Under the pieces are notes generated by a model. That model was not told where the DNA came from and made no database searches. It saw only the letters and a list, made by a program, of their open reading frames with translations. A program made the position numbers and the translations under genes. Positions 32,354 through 41,803 of a stretch of DNA of 64,000 nucleotides are shown piece by piece; position 1 is the first letter of the stretch, and every line of letters starts with the position of its first letter. Source of the DNA: an uncultured Lachnospiraceae bacterium (GTDB lineage Bacteria > Bacillota > Clostridia > Lachnospirales > Lachnospiraceae); the NCBI GenBank assembly GCA_934402055.1, contig CAKRTC010000009.1, positions 1 through 64,000 on the forward strand. Direction: 5' to 3'.

Positions 32354-34499
32354 GAGAAAGATAAAAGGAAACAGAATCAGGTTGCTTGGCGCTATGCTTG
32401 GAATCTGTGTGGCTGTAGTTTCTCTGTTTTATTTCTTTCACGCAGAAAAAGCGGAAGCAGAGAAAAGAATGGTGGAGATTGTAAATTATGTGAAAGTACA
32501 GTGTTCCACCTACACCCACTATAATGAATCTTCGGAATCCAAAAGTCTCCTCCGTGCCATTGAAAGTGCCAGACAGATGAGTACAAATATTCATACGGAA
32601 ACAGAAAACGGCGGTCAGCTGAGCGAGGATTTCCTGAAAGAAAACCTGCAGACTCTCTGGGTGGATGGCATCATTGTGCTGGATAAAGATGGAAAGACGG
32701 ACTGTGAATACAGCACGGATGAATCTCTGGCCAATGAGATTACGGAGTATCTGCAAAAAGATATCATCATGGATTTTACCGGATACGAAGAAAGAAGCTA
32801 TTCGGAACGGTTTACAAGGGAAGACGGGGCACATATCGACATTGCAGCCTGTGCCAGAAAAGATGCACCGGGTATCGTGGCAATCTATTATTATACATCT
32901 CCTGAATTTGCCAGGAACTATACTCTGACGATACAGGGGCTTTTAAATGGCTATAGTACTCAGAAGGATGGAACAATTATTGTTGCAGACGAGGGAATCG
33001 TTGTTGCCAGCAATGATGAGAGCCTGCTGGGGGAGAATACGGCTGACAACGAAGTTGTTCAGGCAATGAAGAAGCATACAGACAGTCAGCACATTTACCA
33101 TTTGAAAAATGAAGGAACCGGATGTTACGGAATCATGCTGAAGCAGCGTGATTATTATATCTATGCGTATCTTCAGGATACGGAAGTATTCCATAACCTT
33201 CTATTAAGTGTGATAAGCGTTATTTTTCTTTATTTCCTGATGTTTAGTATATTCTGGTTCTGGACATACAGAAACAATCTGGCGCACCGGAAACAGGAAC
33301 AGGAAAAAGATGAAAAATATAAAGCAGAACTTCTGATAGCGGCAAAAAAGGCAGAAGCCGCCAATGAGGCAAAAACAGAGTTTCTCCAACGAATGAGTCA
33401 TGATATACGTACTCCGATCAATGGAATCTGCGGCTTGGTCAATATGGCAGACCATTATGCAGATGATATGGAGAAACAGACGGAATATAGGACAAAAATT
33501 AAAGAGGCATCAAATCTGTTACTGGAACTGGTAAACGATGTTCTGGATATGAGTAAGCTTGAGGCCGATGAAGTTGTTCTGGAAGAGGTTCCGTTTAATT
33601 TGAGCAAAATATTTGAGGAAGTGCTTGTTGTGATCGAACAGATTGCAGCTGAACAGAATATCCGGATCGTGTGGGAGAAAAAAGAAATCACACATCGCGA
33701 TTTAATTGGAAGTCCGGGGTATGTGAAACGTGTGATGATGAATATTCTGTCGAATGCTGTGAAATATAACAGAGCAAACGGACAGATATATATCAGCTGC
33801 AGGGAGCTTCCATCAGAACAGTCTGAAATGACGACAATGGAATTTGTCTGCCGGGATACAGGGATCGGAATGACTGAGGAGTTCCAGAAATATATTTTTG
33901 AACCATTTGCACAGGAAAAAACAGGAAGCCGCACAAAATTTGCAGGAACAGGCCTGGGGATGGCGATTGCAAAGAATCTGATCGAGAAAATGGGCGGAAC
34001 CATAAGCTTTGAAAGTGAAAAAGGTGTAGGGACTACATTTGTGATCAGGGTTCCGTTTAAAATAGATCCGAATGCGGATAAACGTGAAGAAAAGGCAGAT
34101 GTAGCGGAAAAATCTATAAAGGGGCTGCATATTCTTTTGGCAGAGGATAATGAGCTGAATATGGAAATTGCTGAATTTGTGCTTCGGAATGAAGGTGCCG
34201 ATGTGACAAAGGCATGGAACGGTCAGGAAGCTGTTGAGCTGTTCAGAAATAGTGAAGCAGGTGAATTTGATGTCATTCTTATGGATATCATGATGCCGGT
34301 CATGGATGGCTATGAAGCTACGAATATGATCAGGTCTTTGAACAGAGAGGATGCAAAGACAGTACCGATCATTGCAATGACTGCAAATGCGTTCACGGAG
34401 GACAGAATAAAATCAAAAGAAGCCGGGATGGATGAACATGTTGCTAAGCCTGTTGATGTGGAATCACTGGTAAAAATAATTCATAAATTAGTGGGATGA
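32343..34499 (+). CDS. Hybrid sensor histidine kinase with receiver domain
   Basis: About 718 residues from TTG 32343 (GGAGG 9 bases upstream; the ATG at 32337 is only 3 away). TM1 covers about 13-33. An extracellular Cache-like sensor follows to about 285, then TM2 (about 286-308). A coiled linker leads to HisKA with FLQRMSHDIRTPINGI (His353 by this start), HATPase boxes (NILSNAVKYN, DTGIGM, GTGLGMAIAKNL) and a receiver domain with phosphoacceptor Asp at about 648 (ILMDIMMPVMDGYEAT). There is no DNA-binding output, so a separate response partner is needed. The start lies inside the end of the binding-protein gene, so the two are coupled: a likely ligand-sensing pair. Codon use is unlike the flanking genes. 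Confidence 0.9.
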   Translation: MDIKRKIKGNRIRLLGAMLGICVAVVSLFYFFHAEKAEAEKRMVEIVNYVKVQCSTYTHYNESSESKSLLRAIESARQMSTNIHTETENGGQLSEDFLKENLQTLWVDGIIVLDKDGKTDCEYSTDESLANEITEYLQKDIIMDFTGYEERSYSERFTREDGAHIDIAACARKDAPGIVAIYYYTSPEFARNYTLTIQGLLNGYSTQKDGTIIVADEGIVVASNDESLLGENTADNEVVQAMKKHTDSQHIYHLKNEGTGCYGIMLKQRDYYIYAYLQDTEVFHNLLLSVISVIFLYFLMFSIFWFWTYRNNLAHRKQEQEKDEKYKAELLIAAKKAEAANEAKTEFLQRMSHDIRTPINGICGLVNMADHYADDMEKQTEYRTKIKEASNLLLELVNDVLDMSKLEADEVVLEEVPFNLSKIFEEVLVVIEQIAAEQNIRIVWEKKEITHRDLIGSPGYVKRVMMNILSNAVKYNRANGQIYISCRELPSEQSEMTTMEFVCRDTGIGMTEEFQKYIFEPFAQEKTGSRTKFAGTGLGMAIAKNLIEKMGGTISFESEKGVGTTFVIRVPFKIDPNADKREEKADVAEKSIKGLHILLAEDNELNMEIAEFVLRNEGADVTKAWNGQEAVELFRNSEAGEFDVILMDIMMPVMDGYEATNMIRSLNREDAKTVPIIAMTANAFTEDRIKSKEAGMDEHVAKPVDVESLVKIIHKLVG

Positions 34500-34587
34500 T
34501 GAAAAAAATATTGATAAAAGACAGAAATACCGAGAGTAGATGATGCGGAATTCATTCCCATCCTCCTTAAGTGTCTGAAAGAACTAT

Positions 34588-34630
34588 AGAGTGTATGGAG
34601 TCAAATCCATATGCTCTTTTTCTTTTTAAT
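34588..34630 (+). terminator. Terminator of the hybrid kinase gene
   Basis: AGAGTGTATGGA (34588-34599), GTCAAA loop, TCCATATGCTCT (34606-34617; two wobble pairs), then TTTTTCTTTTT. Confidence 0.85.
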
Positions 34631-34942
34631 CTCATGACGGTATACCGGTCAATCTCGTGACACGTAAGAAGACCGGTCCGGAGTCAATATAGGCAGTCAA
34701 CAACGATATAACTTCCTCTGTTAACGACTGTTAAGATGGCGTTAAAGAAATACAATCCTTATTACATATTTCAATCTCGGGTGCTATAATTCAGAATCAG
34801 TTCATTGTAAATCGATATTTTAGCCAAAAGATCAAAAAAAGTTTTGGTGAATTTTAAAAAGAAGATGCTATACGCATCCGATCATGCTACACGTAACTGA
34901 TATTTGAAAAAATATCGGTTCGTTTTATGTTTAGGGTAAAGA
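34631..34942 (+). promoter_or_regulatory. Promoter and leader of the giant activase gene
   Basis: 312 bases without a gene. ACCGGTC (34644-34650) and GACCGGT (34671-34677) form a hairpin. An extended promoter is clear: TTACAT (34762-34767), 17 bases, TGC then TATAAT (34785-34790). In the ~150-base leader an 11-bp hairpin AACTGATATTT / GAAA / AAATATCGGTT (34895-34920) ends 22 bases before the start codon, where it could mask or expose the start region. Confidence 0.65.
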
Positions 34943-37900
34943 ATGCAAACCAAGGATTACAGATTAGGAATAGATATAGGCTCAACAACCGTTAAGACTG
35001 CGATAATCGACGAGGATAATAAGGTACTTTTCTCGGATTATCAGAGACATTTTGCCAATATACAGGAGACTCTGTCGGAGCTTCTTGCAAAGGCAAAGGA
35101 AAAACTCGGAGACATAGCTCTCAGAGGTGCGGTTACGGGATCAGGCGGACTTACGCTGGCCAAGCACATAGGACTCCCGTTCGTACAGGAGGTCGTTGCC
35201 GTATCTACTGTTCTTACCGCACGTTCTCCGGAGTGTGATGTTGCCATTGAGCTCGGAGGAGAGGATGCCAAGATAATCTATTTCTCAAACGGTATAGATC
35301 AGCGTATGAACGGTATCTGTGCCGGAGGAACAGGCTCTTTTATAGACCAGATGGCTGCACTTTTGCAGACCGATGCGGCAGGCCTCAATAAATATGCCGA
35401 AAACTATAAGTCCATCTATCCGATAGCAGCGCGCTGCGGAGTATTTGCAAAATCAGACATTCAGCCTCTTATCAATGAGGGCGCCACAAAGGAAGACCTT
35501 GCGGCATCAATATTTCAGGCTGTAGTTAATCAGACTATATCCGGACTTGCCTGCGGCAAGCCTATTCGCGGACATGTTGCCTTCCTCGGAGGACCGCTTC
35601 ATTTCCTTCCCGAGCTTAAAAATGCTTTCATCCGTACACTTAAGCTTGATGATGAGCATATAATCGCTCCGGAAGACTCACATCTGTATGCTGCAATGGG
35701 TTCCGCTATGTGCATTCCGGCTCCGGGGCAGAAGAGCATATATAAGGGAACAGAGACAGCTCCGGTATTTAACATTTCCGATATGTGTACCAAGCTTGCC
35801 ACACGCATAAGCATGGACACGGAGATCAAGCGTCTCGAGCCGCTCTTTAAGGATGAGGCAGATTACAAGGAGTTCGTTGACGAGCATGCCAAGGCAAATG
35901 TCAAGACCGCAGATCTGGCAAGCTATACCGGAAATGTATACCTCGGAATAGATGCCGGCTCTACCACTACCAAGCTTGCGCTTGTAGGAGAAGACGGCTC
36001 ATTACTGTACAAATTTTATTCAAATAATAACGGTTCGCCGCTGGATACGGCTATAAGGAGCTTCAAGGAGATCAAGGCGCTTCTTCCGGAAACAGCGCAT
36101 ATTGCCTATTCCTGCTCTACGGGTTACGGAGAGCAGCTCTTAAAGTCCGCCTTTAAGCTTGATGAGGGAGAGGTTGAGACCATAGCCCATTATTATGCGG
36201 CATCCTTCTTTGATAAGGACGTAGACTGCATACTTGATATCGGCGGACAGGATATGAAATGTATCCGCATCAAGGACGGTACCGTGGATTCTGTACAGCT
36301 TAACGAGGCGTGCTCCTCGGGCTGCGGATCATTTATAGAGCAGTTTGCAAAGTCTCTTAATTTCAGCGTAGAGGATTTCGCCAAGGAGGCTTTGTTTGCC
36401 AAGCAGCCTACCGACCTCGGAACCCGCTGCACGGTATTCATGAATTCCAATGTCAAGCAGGCGCAGAAGGAGGGAGCTTCGGTTGCGGAGATCTCAGCCG
36501 GCCTTGCTTATTCGGTTATTAAAAATGCGCTCTATAAGGTCATCAAGATAAGTGATGCCAGAGACCTCGGACACAATATCGTTACTCAAGGCGGTACCTT
36601 CTATAACGATGCCGTGCTCCGCGCTTTCGAAAAGACAGCGGACTGTCACGCAACACGTCCGGATATCGCCGGAATCATGGGTGCCTTCGGAGCCGCTCTT
36701 ATAGCAAGGGAGCGTTACGGCTTTAAGCTGCAGTCATCCTGTGATGAGGATGAAGTTGTCAGCAGTATGCTTGGCATAGATGAGATAATCAATTTCTCAT
36801 ACAAGACATCAATGTCACGCTGTCAGGGCTGCAACAACCACTGTGTGCTCACTATCAATCATTTCGCAGACGGACGCAGATACATTTCCGGAAACCGCTG
36901 TGAGAAGGGGCTCGGCGTTGAAAAAGCTGCGGGTGAAGAGATACCGAACATGTTCAAGTACAAGCTATCTCGTATGTTCGGCTATCGTTCTCTTCCTGAA
37001 AATGAAGCAAAGCGCGGTGTCGTAGGTATACCGAGAGTCCTCAATATGTATGAAAACTTCCCGTTCTGGGCAGTTTTCTTCCGTGAGCTTTCCTACAGAG
37101 TAGTACTTAGTCCGCTCAGCAGCAGACAGATATACGAGCTCGGCATGGAGACTATCCCGTCAGAGTCTGAGTGTTATCCTGCCAAGATGTCGCACGGACA
37201 TATAGAGTGGCTTATAGATAAGGGAGTGAAGTTTATATTCTATCCATGCATCCCTTATGAGCGAAATGAGAGCCCTAACGCCGGCAATCATTACAATTGC
37301 CCTATAGTTACCTCTTATCCGGAAAATATTAAGAACAATATCGAGCTCAAGGAAAGAAACATTGAGTTCATGTGTCCTTTCCTGCCGTTTACCGATAAGG
37401 AAGCACTTACCGAATCACTGATCAAGGCCTTCAGGCCTAAATTTACAGAGACTGTAAATGCATACGGCGAGGAGACAGAGCCTATAACAAAGGAAGAGAT
37501 AGAGCGTGCGGCTTCTATTGCATGGGATGAGCTTATCAAGGCCAAGACAGATACCGAGGCCAAGGGCGAAGAGATACTTAAGTGGATGGAGGATACAGGC
37601 CACAGAGGCATAGTGCTTGCCGGAAGACCTTATCATATAGACCCTGAGATCAACCACGGTATTGCCGATATGATAACAAGCTACGGCTTTGCTGTGCTTA
37701 CTGAGGATTCGGTGAGCCATCTATGTGATGTTGACAGACCGACTATCGTCACGGATCAGTGGATGTATCACACCAGATTGTACAGAGCCGCAAGCTATGT
37801 CAAGACAAGAGACGATCTGGATCTGGTTCAGCTTAATTCCTTCGGATGCGGACTGGATGCGGTTACTACAGATCAGGTAAATGATATACTGACAGGCTCC

Positions 37901-39439
37901 GACAAGATATATACCGTCCTCAAGATAGATGAGGTCAACAACTTAGGAGCTGCCCGTATACGTATACGTTCACTTATCGCAGCCATAAAAGTGCGTGAGA
38001 TGAAGAATATCAAACGCCACGAACACTCATCTGCGTACAAGAGAGTCGTATTCGGAAAGGATATGAAGGACTACACCATACTTTGTCCTCAGATGTCTCC
38101 GATACATTTTGATCTGCTTGAGCCTGCCTTCAGGAGCCACGGCTACAATATAGTCGTACTGAAGAATGATAACCGCAATGCGGTGGATATGGGACTTAAG
38201 TATGTAAATAACGATGCCTGCTATCCTTCACTTATCGTTATCGGTCAGATCATGGATGCACTGCTCTCCGGAAAGTACGACCTCAGCAGAACAGCTGTTA
38301 TAATGTCACAGACAGGAGGCGGCTGCAGAGCCTCCAACTATATAGGCTTCATAAGACGTGCACTTAAAAAGGCCGGAATACCGGATATCCCGGTAATTTC
38401 CATCAATGCCAATGGTATGGAGACCAATCCGGGCTTCAAGATAACACCGGGACTTGCTTTTAAGGCAATGCAGGCTCTTGTATACGGTGATGTATTCATG
38501 CGTGTACTCTATGCCACAAGACCATATGAGAAGGTTCCGGGAAGTGCCGATGCCCTGCATGAGAAGTGGAAGAAGAAGGCGATAGAGAACCTTGCACGCA
38601 AGACCCCGTCAAGTGCAGAGTTCAACAGAAATATACGCGATATAATCAAGGAATTCGACGAGCTTCCGAGAACAGACGAAAAGAAGCCGAGAGTAGGCGT
38701 AGTAGGAGAGATACTTGTCAAGTTCTCACCGCTTGCCAACAACAATATCGTTGAGCTTCTAGAGTCGGAGGGAGCAGAGGCTGTGATGCCTGACCTCATG
38801 GATTTCCTGCTGTATTGCTTCTACAACAGTACATTTAAATGGAAATATCTCGGAGGCAAGAAGTCTGTTGTCAGTATGTCAAATCTCGCCATAACATTTA
38901 TGGAGAGCTTCAGACGTAAGGCAGTAGCGGAGCTTAAGAAGTCCAAGCACTTCGGACCACCGTCTGATATAAGAGAGACGGCAGCGAAGGCCAAGCAGTT
39001 CCTTTCACTCGGCAACCAGACCGGAGAGGGCTGGTTCCTTACAGGAGAGATGCTTGAGCTTATACATGAAAATGTACCTAATATCGTCTGTGTGCAGCCT
39101 TTCGGCTGTCTGCCTAACCATATAGTGGGCAAGGGCGTTATCAAGGAGCTTAGAAATGCTTATCCGGATGCCAATATCATAGCGGTAGACTATGATCCGG
39201 GCGCATCCGAGGTCAACCAGCTCAACCGTATCAAGCTTATGCTTGCGACGGCACAGAAGGCACTGCTTAACGAAGAGGACAAGCACGGGCATGCCGGGAA
39301 TACTTGCATTATTCCGGAACCGCCGGAAGCGGCACCACCGGAGAACATTTCAGCCAAAACATTGGCAGATATGGATCGCGCAGTAATGAACATTAAGGGT
39401 GGTAAGGCTTCTCAGTCTATCAAGCTGTCAGATATTTAA
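34943..39439 (+). CDS. Giant 2-hydroxyacyl-CoA dehydratase activase / BadF-BcrA family protein
   Basis: 1,498 residues. Two ASKHA ATPase units lie in tandem. The first (about 5-270) has LGIDIGSTTVKTAIIDED, ELGGEDAKI and GICAGGTGSFIDQMA; the second (about 330-610) has LGIDAGSTTTKLALVGEDG, DIGGQDMKCI and EACSSGCGSFIEQFA. The Cys in the third block of each unit would bridge a [4Fe-4S] cluster, as in HgdC. A DUF2229 region follows (CQGCNNHCVL...GNRCEKG; IPRVLNMYENFPFW), and the last third (from about 1030) resembles the dehydratase HgdB component (ILCPQMSPIHFDLLEPAF, NNDACYPSLIVIGQ, QTGGGCRASNYIGFI). Family members are common in clostridia, but the substrate is unknown. It is monocistronic. Confidence 0.85.
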   Translation: MQTKDYRLGIDIGSTTVKTAIIDEDNKVLFSDYQRHFANIQETLSELLAKAKEKLGDIALRGAVTGSGGLTLAKHIGLPFVQEVVAVSTVLTARSPECDVAIELGGEDAKIIYFSNGIDQRMNGICAGGTGSFIDQMAALLQTDAAGLNKYAENYKSIYPIAARCGVFAKSDIQPLINEGATKEDLAASIFQAVVNQTISGLACGKPIRGHVAFLGGPLHFLPELKNAFIRTLKLDDEHIIAPEDSHLYAAMGSAMCIPAPGQKSIYKGTETAPVFNISDMCTKLATRISMDTEIKRLEPLFKDEADYKEFVDEHAKANVKTADLASYTGNVYLGIDAGSTTTKLALVGEDGSLLYKFYSNNNGSPLDTAIRSFKEIKALLPETAHIAYSCSTGYGEQLLKSAFKLDEGEVETIAHYYAASFFDKDVDCILDIGGQDMKCIRIKDGTVDSVQLNEACSSGCGSFIEQFAKSLNFSVEDFAKEALFAKQPTDLGTRCTVFMNSNVKQAQKEGASVAEISAGLAYSVIKNALYKVIKISDARDLGHNIVTQGGTFYNDAVLRAFEKTADCHATRPDIAGIMGAFGAALIARERYGFKLQSSCDEDEVVSSMLGIDEIINFSYKTSMSRCQGCNNHCVLTINHFADGRRYISGNRCEKGLGVEKAAGEEIPNMFKYKLSRMFGYRSLPENEAKRGVVGIPRVLNMYENFPFWAVFFRELSYRVVLSPLSSRQIYELGMETIPSESECYPAKMSHGHIEWLIDKGVKFIFYPCIPYERNESPNAGNHYNCPIVTSYPENIKNNIELKERNIEFMCPFLPFTDKEALTESLIKAFRPKFTETVNAYGEETEPITKEEIERAASIAWDELIKAKTDTEAKGEEILKWMEDTGHRGIVLAGRPYHIDPEINHGIADMITSYGFAVLTEDSVSHLCDVDRPTIVTDQWMYHTRLYRAASYVKTRDDLDLVQLNSFGCGLDAVTTDQVNDILTGSDKIYTVLKIDEVNNLGAARIRIRSLIAAIKVREMKNIKRHEHSSAYKRVVFGKDMKDYTILCPQMSPIHFDLLEPAFRSHGYNIVVLKNDNRNAVDMGLKYVNNDACYPSLIVIGQIMDALLSGKYDLSRTAVIMSQTGGGCRASNYIGFIRRALKKAGIPDIPVISINANGMETNPGFKITPGLAFKAMQALVYGDVFMRVLYATRPYEKVPGSADALHEKWKKKAIENLARKTPSSAEFNRNIRDIIKEFDELPRTDEKKPRVGVVGEILVKFSPLANNNIVELLESEGAEAVMPDLMDFLLYCFYNSTFKWKYLGGKKSVVSMSNLAITFMESFRRKAVAELKKSKHFGPPSDIRETAAKAKQFLSLGNQTGEGWFLTGEMLELIHENVPNIVCVQPFGCLPNHIVGKGVIKELRNAYPDANIIAVDYDPGASEVNQLNRIKLMLATAQKALLNEEDKHGHAGNTCIIPEPPEAAPPENISAKTLADMDRAVMNIKGGKASQSIKLSDI

Positions 39440-39465
39440 AAAGCAAGGTATATTGAATTAGATAG

Positions 39466-39505
39466 AAAGCAGTTAGTCTGTGAAAATCAGGCCGACTGCT
39501 TTTTG
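39466..39505 (+). terminator. Terminator of the activase gene
   Basis: AAAGCAGTTAGTCTG (39466-39480) pairs imperfectly with CAGGCCGACTGCTTT (39488-39502), then TT and G. Core arms are AGCAGT and ACTGCT. Confidence 0.7.
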
Positions 39506-39616
39506 CGTTGCGCCCGGCACCGCACGTTTCTAACCGGGTTATTGAAACCGCCGTGTACCAAACGGTACGTCACGGTGCTGTGAGAGGACAGCGGTTAGTC
39601 ACTGCCTCCTGCTCGA
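39506..39616 (+). ncRNA. Candidate structured RNA (no family recognised)
   Basis: A GC-rich block in an otherwise AT-rich 405-base gap. Complementary pairs include CCCGG/CCGGG (39513/39534), CACG-TTTC with GAAA and CGTG (39523/39544), GCACCG/CGGTGC (39517/39573), a hairpin CCGTG-TACC-AAAC-GGTA-CACGG (39551-39575), GCTGT/ACAGC (39577/39588) and GCGGT/ACTGC (39591/39601). Several exclude one another, as in a riboswitch. It is followed by a TTGAAAAA/TTTTTCAA hairpin (39617-39642). The remaining ~200 bases to the patatin gene hold nothing else seen. No consensus of a known riboswitch, SRP, 6S or RNase P RNA was matched. Strand is assumed from the neighbours. Confidence 0.4.
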
Positions 39617-39844
39617 TTGAAAAATAGCGATAGTTTTTCAAATAAGTAATGAAATATCTAAGTGTCGTTCATACTTAAGACATAAAGTTCTGATATTCTG
39701 CACAAGATTTGGTATACTTTTTTAGAAGAGACAGCAGATAAGTATTTACAGGCGTTTGATACGAATCGTATCGAGACTTGAGCAGCCTGCAAATGTGTAA
39801 CAGATATTCGGTTAGAGATGAGCAAAGTGTTCGGAGGCAGCAGG

Positions 39845-40918
39845 ATGAAGACAGGAATAGTACTTGAGGGCGGAGCTATGCGCGGCATGTTTACCGCAGG
39901 CATACTTGATGTCTGGATGGAGCAGGGGATAGGTTTTGATACGGCGGTTGGCGTATCTGCAGGTGCGACCTTCGGAATAAATCTCAAGTCACATCAGATC
40001 GGCAGGACACTTCGATATAATAAGAAGTATTGCAAGGATAAGCGTTACGGCGGTCTGTGGTCACTGATCAAGACAGGAGACATTTACAATGCCAAGTTTG
40101 ATTATGACGATATTCCGAACAGACTTGATCCATATGATGTTGCGGCACACAGAGACAATTCCATGGACTTTTGGGTAGTGACCACGGACGTTGATACGGG
40201 GCTTCCGGTATATAAGAGACTGGATAAAGGAGACGGAGCGGATATCACCTGGCTCAGAGCTTCCGCATCTATGCCGGGAGTATCCAATGTTGTGCATTGC
40301 ACCGGAGAGGCATACGAGGGCAAGGTTCCGTTTATCGAAGCGGAGCCTGCAAAGAAAGGCAGATACATCAAGCTCCAAAGACCGGTGTATGCAGGGGATA
40401 AGGCTCGTACAGATCAGAATATTAAGGAGTATGAGGAAGGAAGCAGCACAGATAATGCCGACATTAAGCTTGAAGCGGATCGTTTATTAACGGAGAGCGG
40501 ATATAATAAGATGGATTGTGACGGACACGGCTTCCTTGACGGAGGCATGTCTGATTCGGTACCGATAAAGTTTATCGAAGACCTGGGCTGTGATAAAATA
40601 GTGGTCATATGCACTCAGCCCTACGGCTATCGCAAGAAGAAAAACGGCATGATGCCGATACTGAAGCAGCTGTTAAAATCTTATCCGGAGCTTATAAATA
40701 CAATGTCACACAGACATTTAATGTATAATGCAACTATGGAGTATCTGGACAGCTGTGCGGAGCGTGAGCCCGACAGGATAAGAGTGATACGCCCCGAGGC
40801 TGCACTTAATATCAAAAAGGTAGTACATGATCCAAAGGAAATACAGCGTGTCTATGACATAGGCTATGCGGAAGGAATGAAGAGAGTCGGAGAGATACGC
40901 CGATTCCTTGACAAATGA
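39845..40918 (+). CDS. Patatin-like phospholipase (RssA/YlbK-like)
   Basis: 357 residues from ATG 39845, chosen for GGAGG 7 bases upstream. N-terminal GIVLEGGAMRGMFTAGILD supplies the oxyanion-hole loop; the nucleophile Ser lies in GVSAGATFG; the catalytic Asp of the Ser-Asp dyad lies in the DGGMSDSVP loop near residue 235. Family members hydrolyse acyl groups of lipids; the natural substrate of the bacterial RssA/YlbK group is unknown. No signal peptide, so cytoplasmic. A charged insertion (about 185-220) lies between the two catalytic blocks. The downstream gene starts 19 bases after the stop, so the two are probably an operon. Confidence 0.87.
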   Translation: MKTGIVLEGGAMRGMFTAGILDVWMEQGIGFDTAVGVSAGATFGINLKSHQIGRTLRYNKKYCKDKRYGGLWSLIKTGDIYNAKFDYDDIPNRLDPYDVAAHRDNSMDFWVVTTDVDTGLPVYKRLDKGDGADITWLRASASMPGVSNVVHCTGEAYEGKVPFIEAEPAKKGRYIKLQRPVYAGDKARTDQNIKEYEEGSSTDNADIKLEADRLLTESGYNKMDCDGHGFLDGGMSDSVPIKFIEDLGCDKIVVICTQPYGYRKKKNGMMPILKQLLKSYPELINTMSHRHLMYNATMEYLDSCAEREPDRIRVIRPEAALNIKKVVHDPKEIQRVYDIGYAEGMKRVGEIRRFLDK

Positions 40919-40937
40919 TAAATTCGGAGGAAGTTTA

Positions 40938-41648
40938 ATGGATTCAAATTTTTTCAACAAAATGAAGTTTAAGTATCAGCGCTTCGCTATACCTAATCTT
41001 GCGGTTTATGCCAGCGTGTGCTTTGCAATCGGATATCTGCTTATAAGCACGGATGTCGGTGCGGGATTTTATCTCAGATATCTCGCTTTTTCTCCGAGAC
41101 AGGTGCTTCACGGACAGATATGGAGGATATTTACAGCCATACTTTATCCGCCTTCATTGGGAGGAGGCGTATTGGGAGCCGTACTTGGCATACTGATCTA
41201 TTACAGCTTTGCTTCTAATGTTGAAGCAATGATGGGAAACTTTGAGTATAATGTCTATTTCTTCGGAAGCATTTTAATAGGAGAGATAGGCTCGATAGTC
41301 TATTATCTTATAAGCGGGGTTAATTTTCCTTATCTGCCGCTTTATACTCATTTTGCGGTATTTATGGCGCTGGCGATAATGTATTCGGACGCAACGGTGC
41401 TGTTTATGTTCCTGATCCCGATAAAGATCAAGTATTTTGCACTCTTTGAGGTAGCTATTTACATATATAACTTTATTGTAGGGCCTCTCTATACAAAGAT
41501 CGCTATTATTGCTGCATTTATCCCTATCATCATTTTCTATAATATGACGAGCAGATCAAGAGGCGGAAGCGGCAATATTTTTAAGGATATCAAGCGCAGT
41601 ATAGATAATAAGAAACGCCGCAGGGAATGGGAGAGCAACTGGAGATAA
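40938..41648 (+). CDS. Rhomboid/Derlin-fold membrane protein, probably non-proteolytic
   Basis: 236 residues from ATG 40938 (GGAGG 7 bases upstream). About six TM segments. The loop after TM1 carries HGQIWRIFTAILYPP, matching the WR motif of rhomboids, and the layout of helices fits. However, the GxSG nucleophile motif and the late catalytic His are not seen: the equivalent helix reads LYTHFAVFMALAIMYS. It therefore looks like a Derlin-like pseudoprotease. The C-terminus is short, basic and soluble (RSIDNKKRRREWESNWR). Encoded with a patatin, so a role in lipid or membrane protein handling is possible but unproved. Confidence 0.65.
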   Translation: MDSNFFNKMKFKYQRFAIPNLAVYASVCFAIGYLLISTDVGAGFYLRYLAFSPRQVLHGQIWRIFTAILYPPSLGGGVLGAVLGILIYYSFASNVEAMMGNFEYNVYFFGSILIGEIGSIVYYLISGVNFPYLPLYTHFAVFMALAIMYSDATVLFMFLIPIKIKYFALFEVAIYIYNFIVGPLYTKIAIIAAFIPIIIFYNMTSRSRGGSGNIFKDIKRSIDNKKRRREWESNWR

Positions 41649-41803
41649 ATGAACATTTGCATAAAGCAAGTGTAATATGCGCCAATTCGATAAGCGGAAA
41701 TTCGGTTTATTTTGTCCTTTTTGTGTATTGTCTTATGCCGGGAAAGAGTATAATATGTAAACTCGTGTAAAAAAATTACATAAGGTATAAGGGTGTGTAA
41801 TTA

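Noticed and set aside
39506..39616. SRP RNA, 6S RNA or a known riboswitch
   Set aside because: None of the conserved cores (SRP tetraloop region, SAM, THF, c-di-GMP, guanidine) could be found in it.
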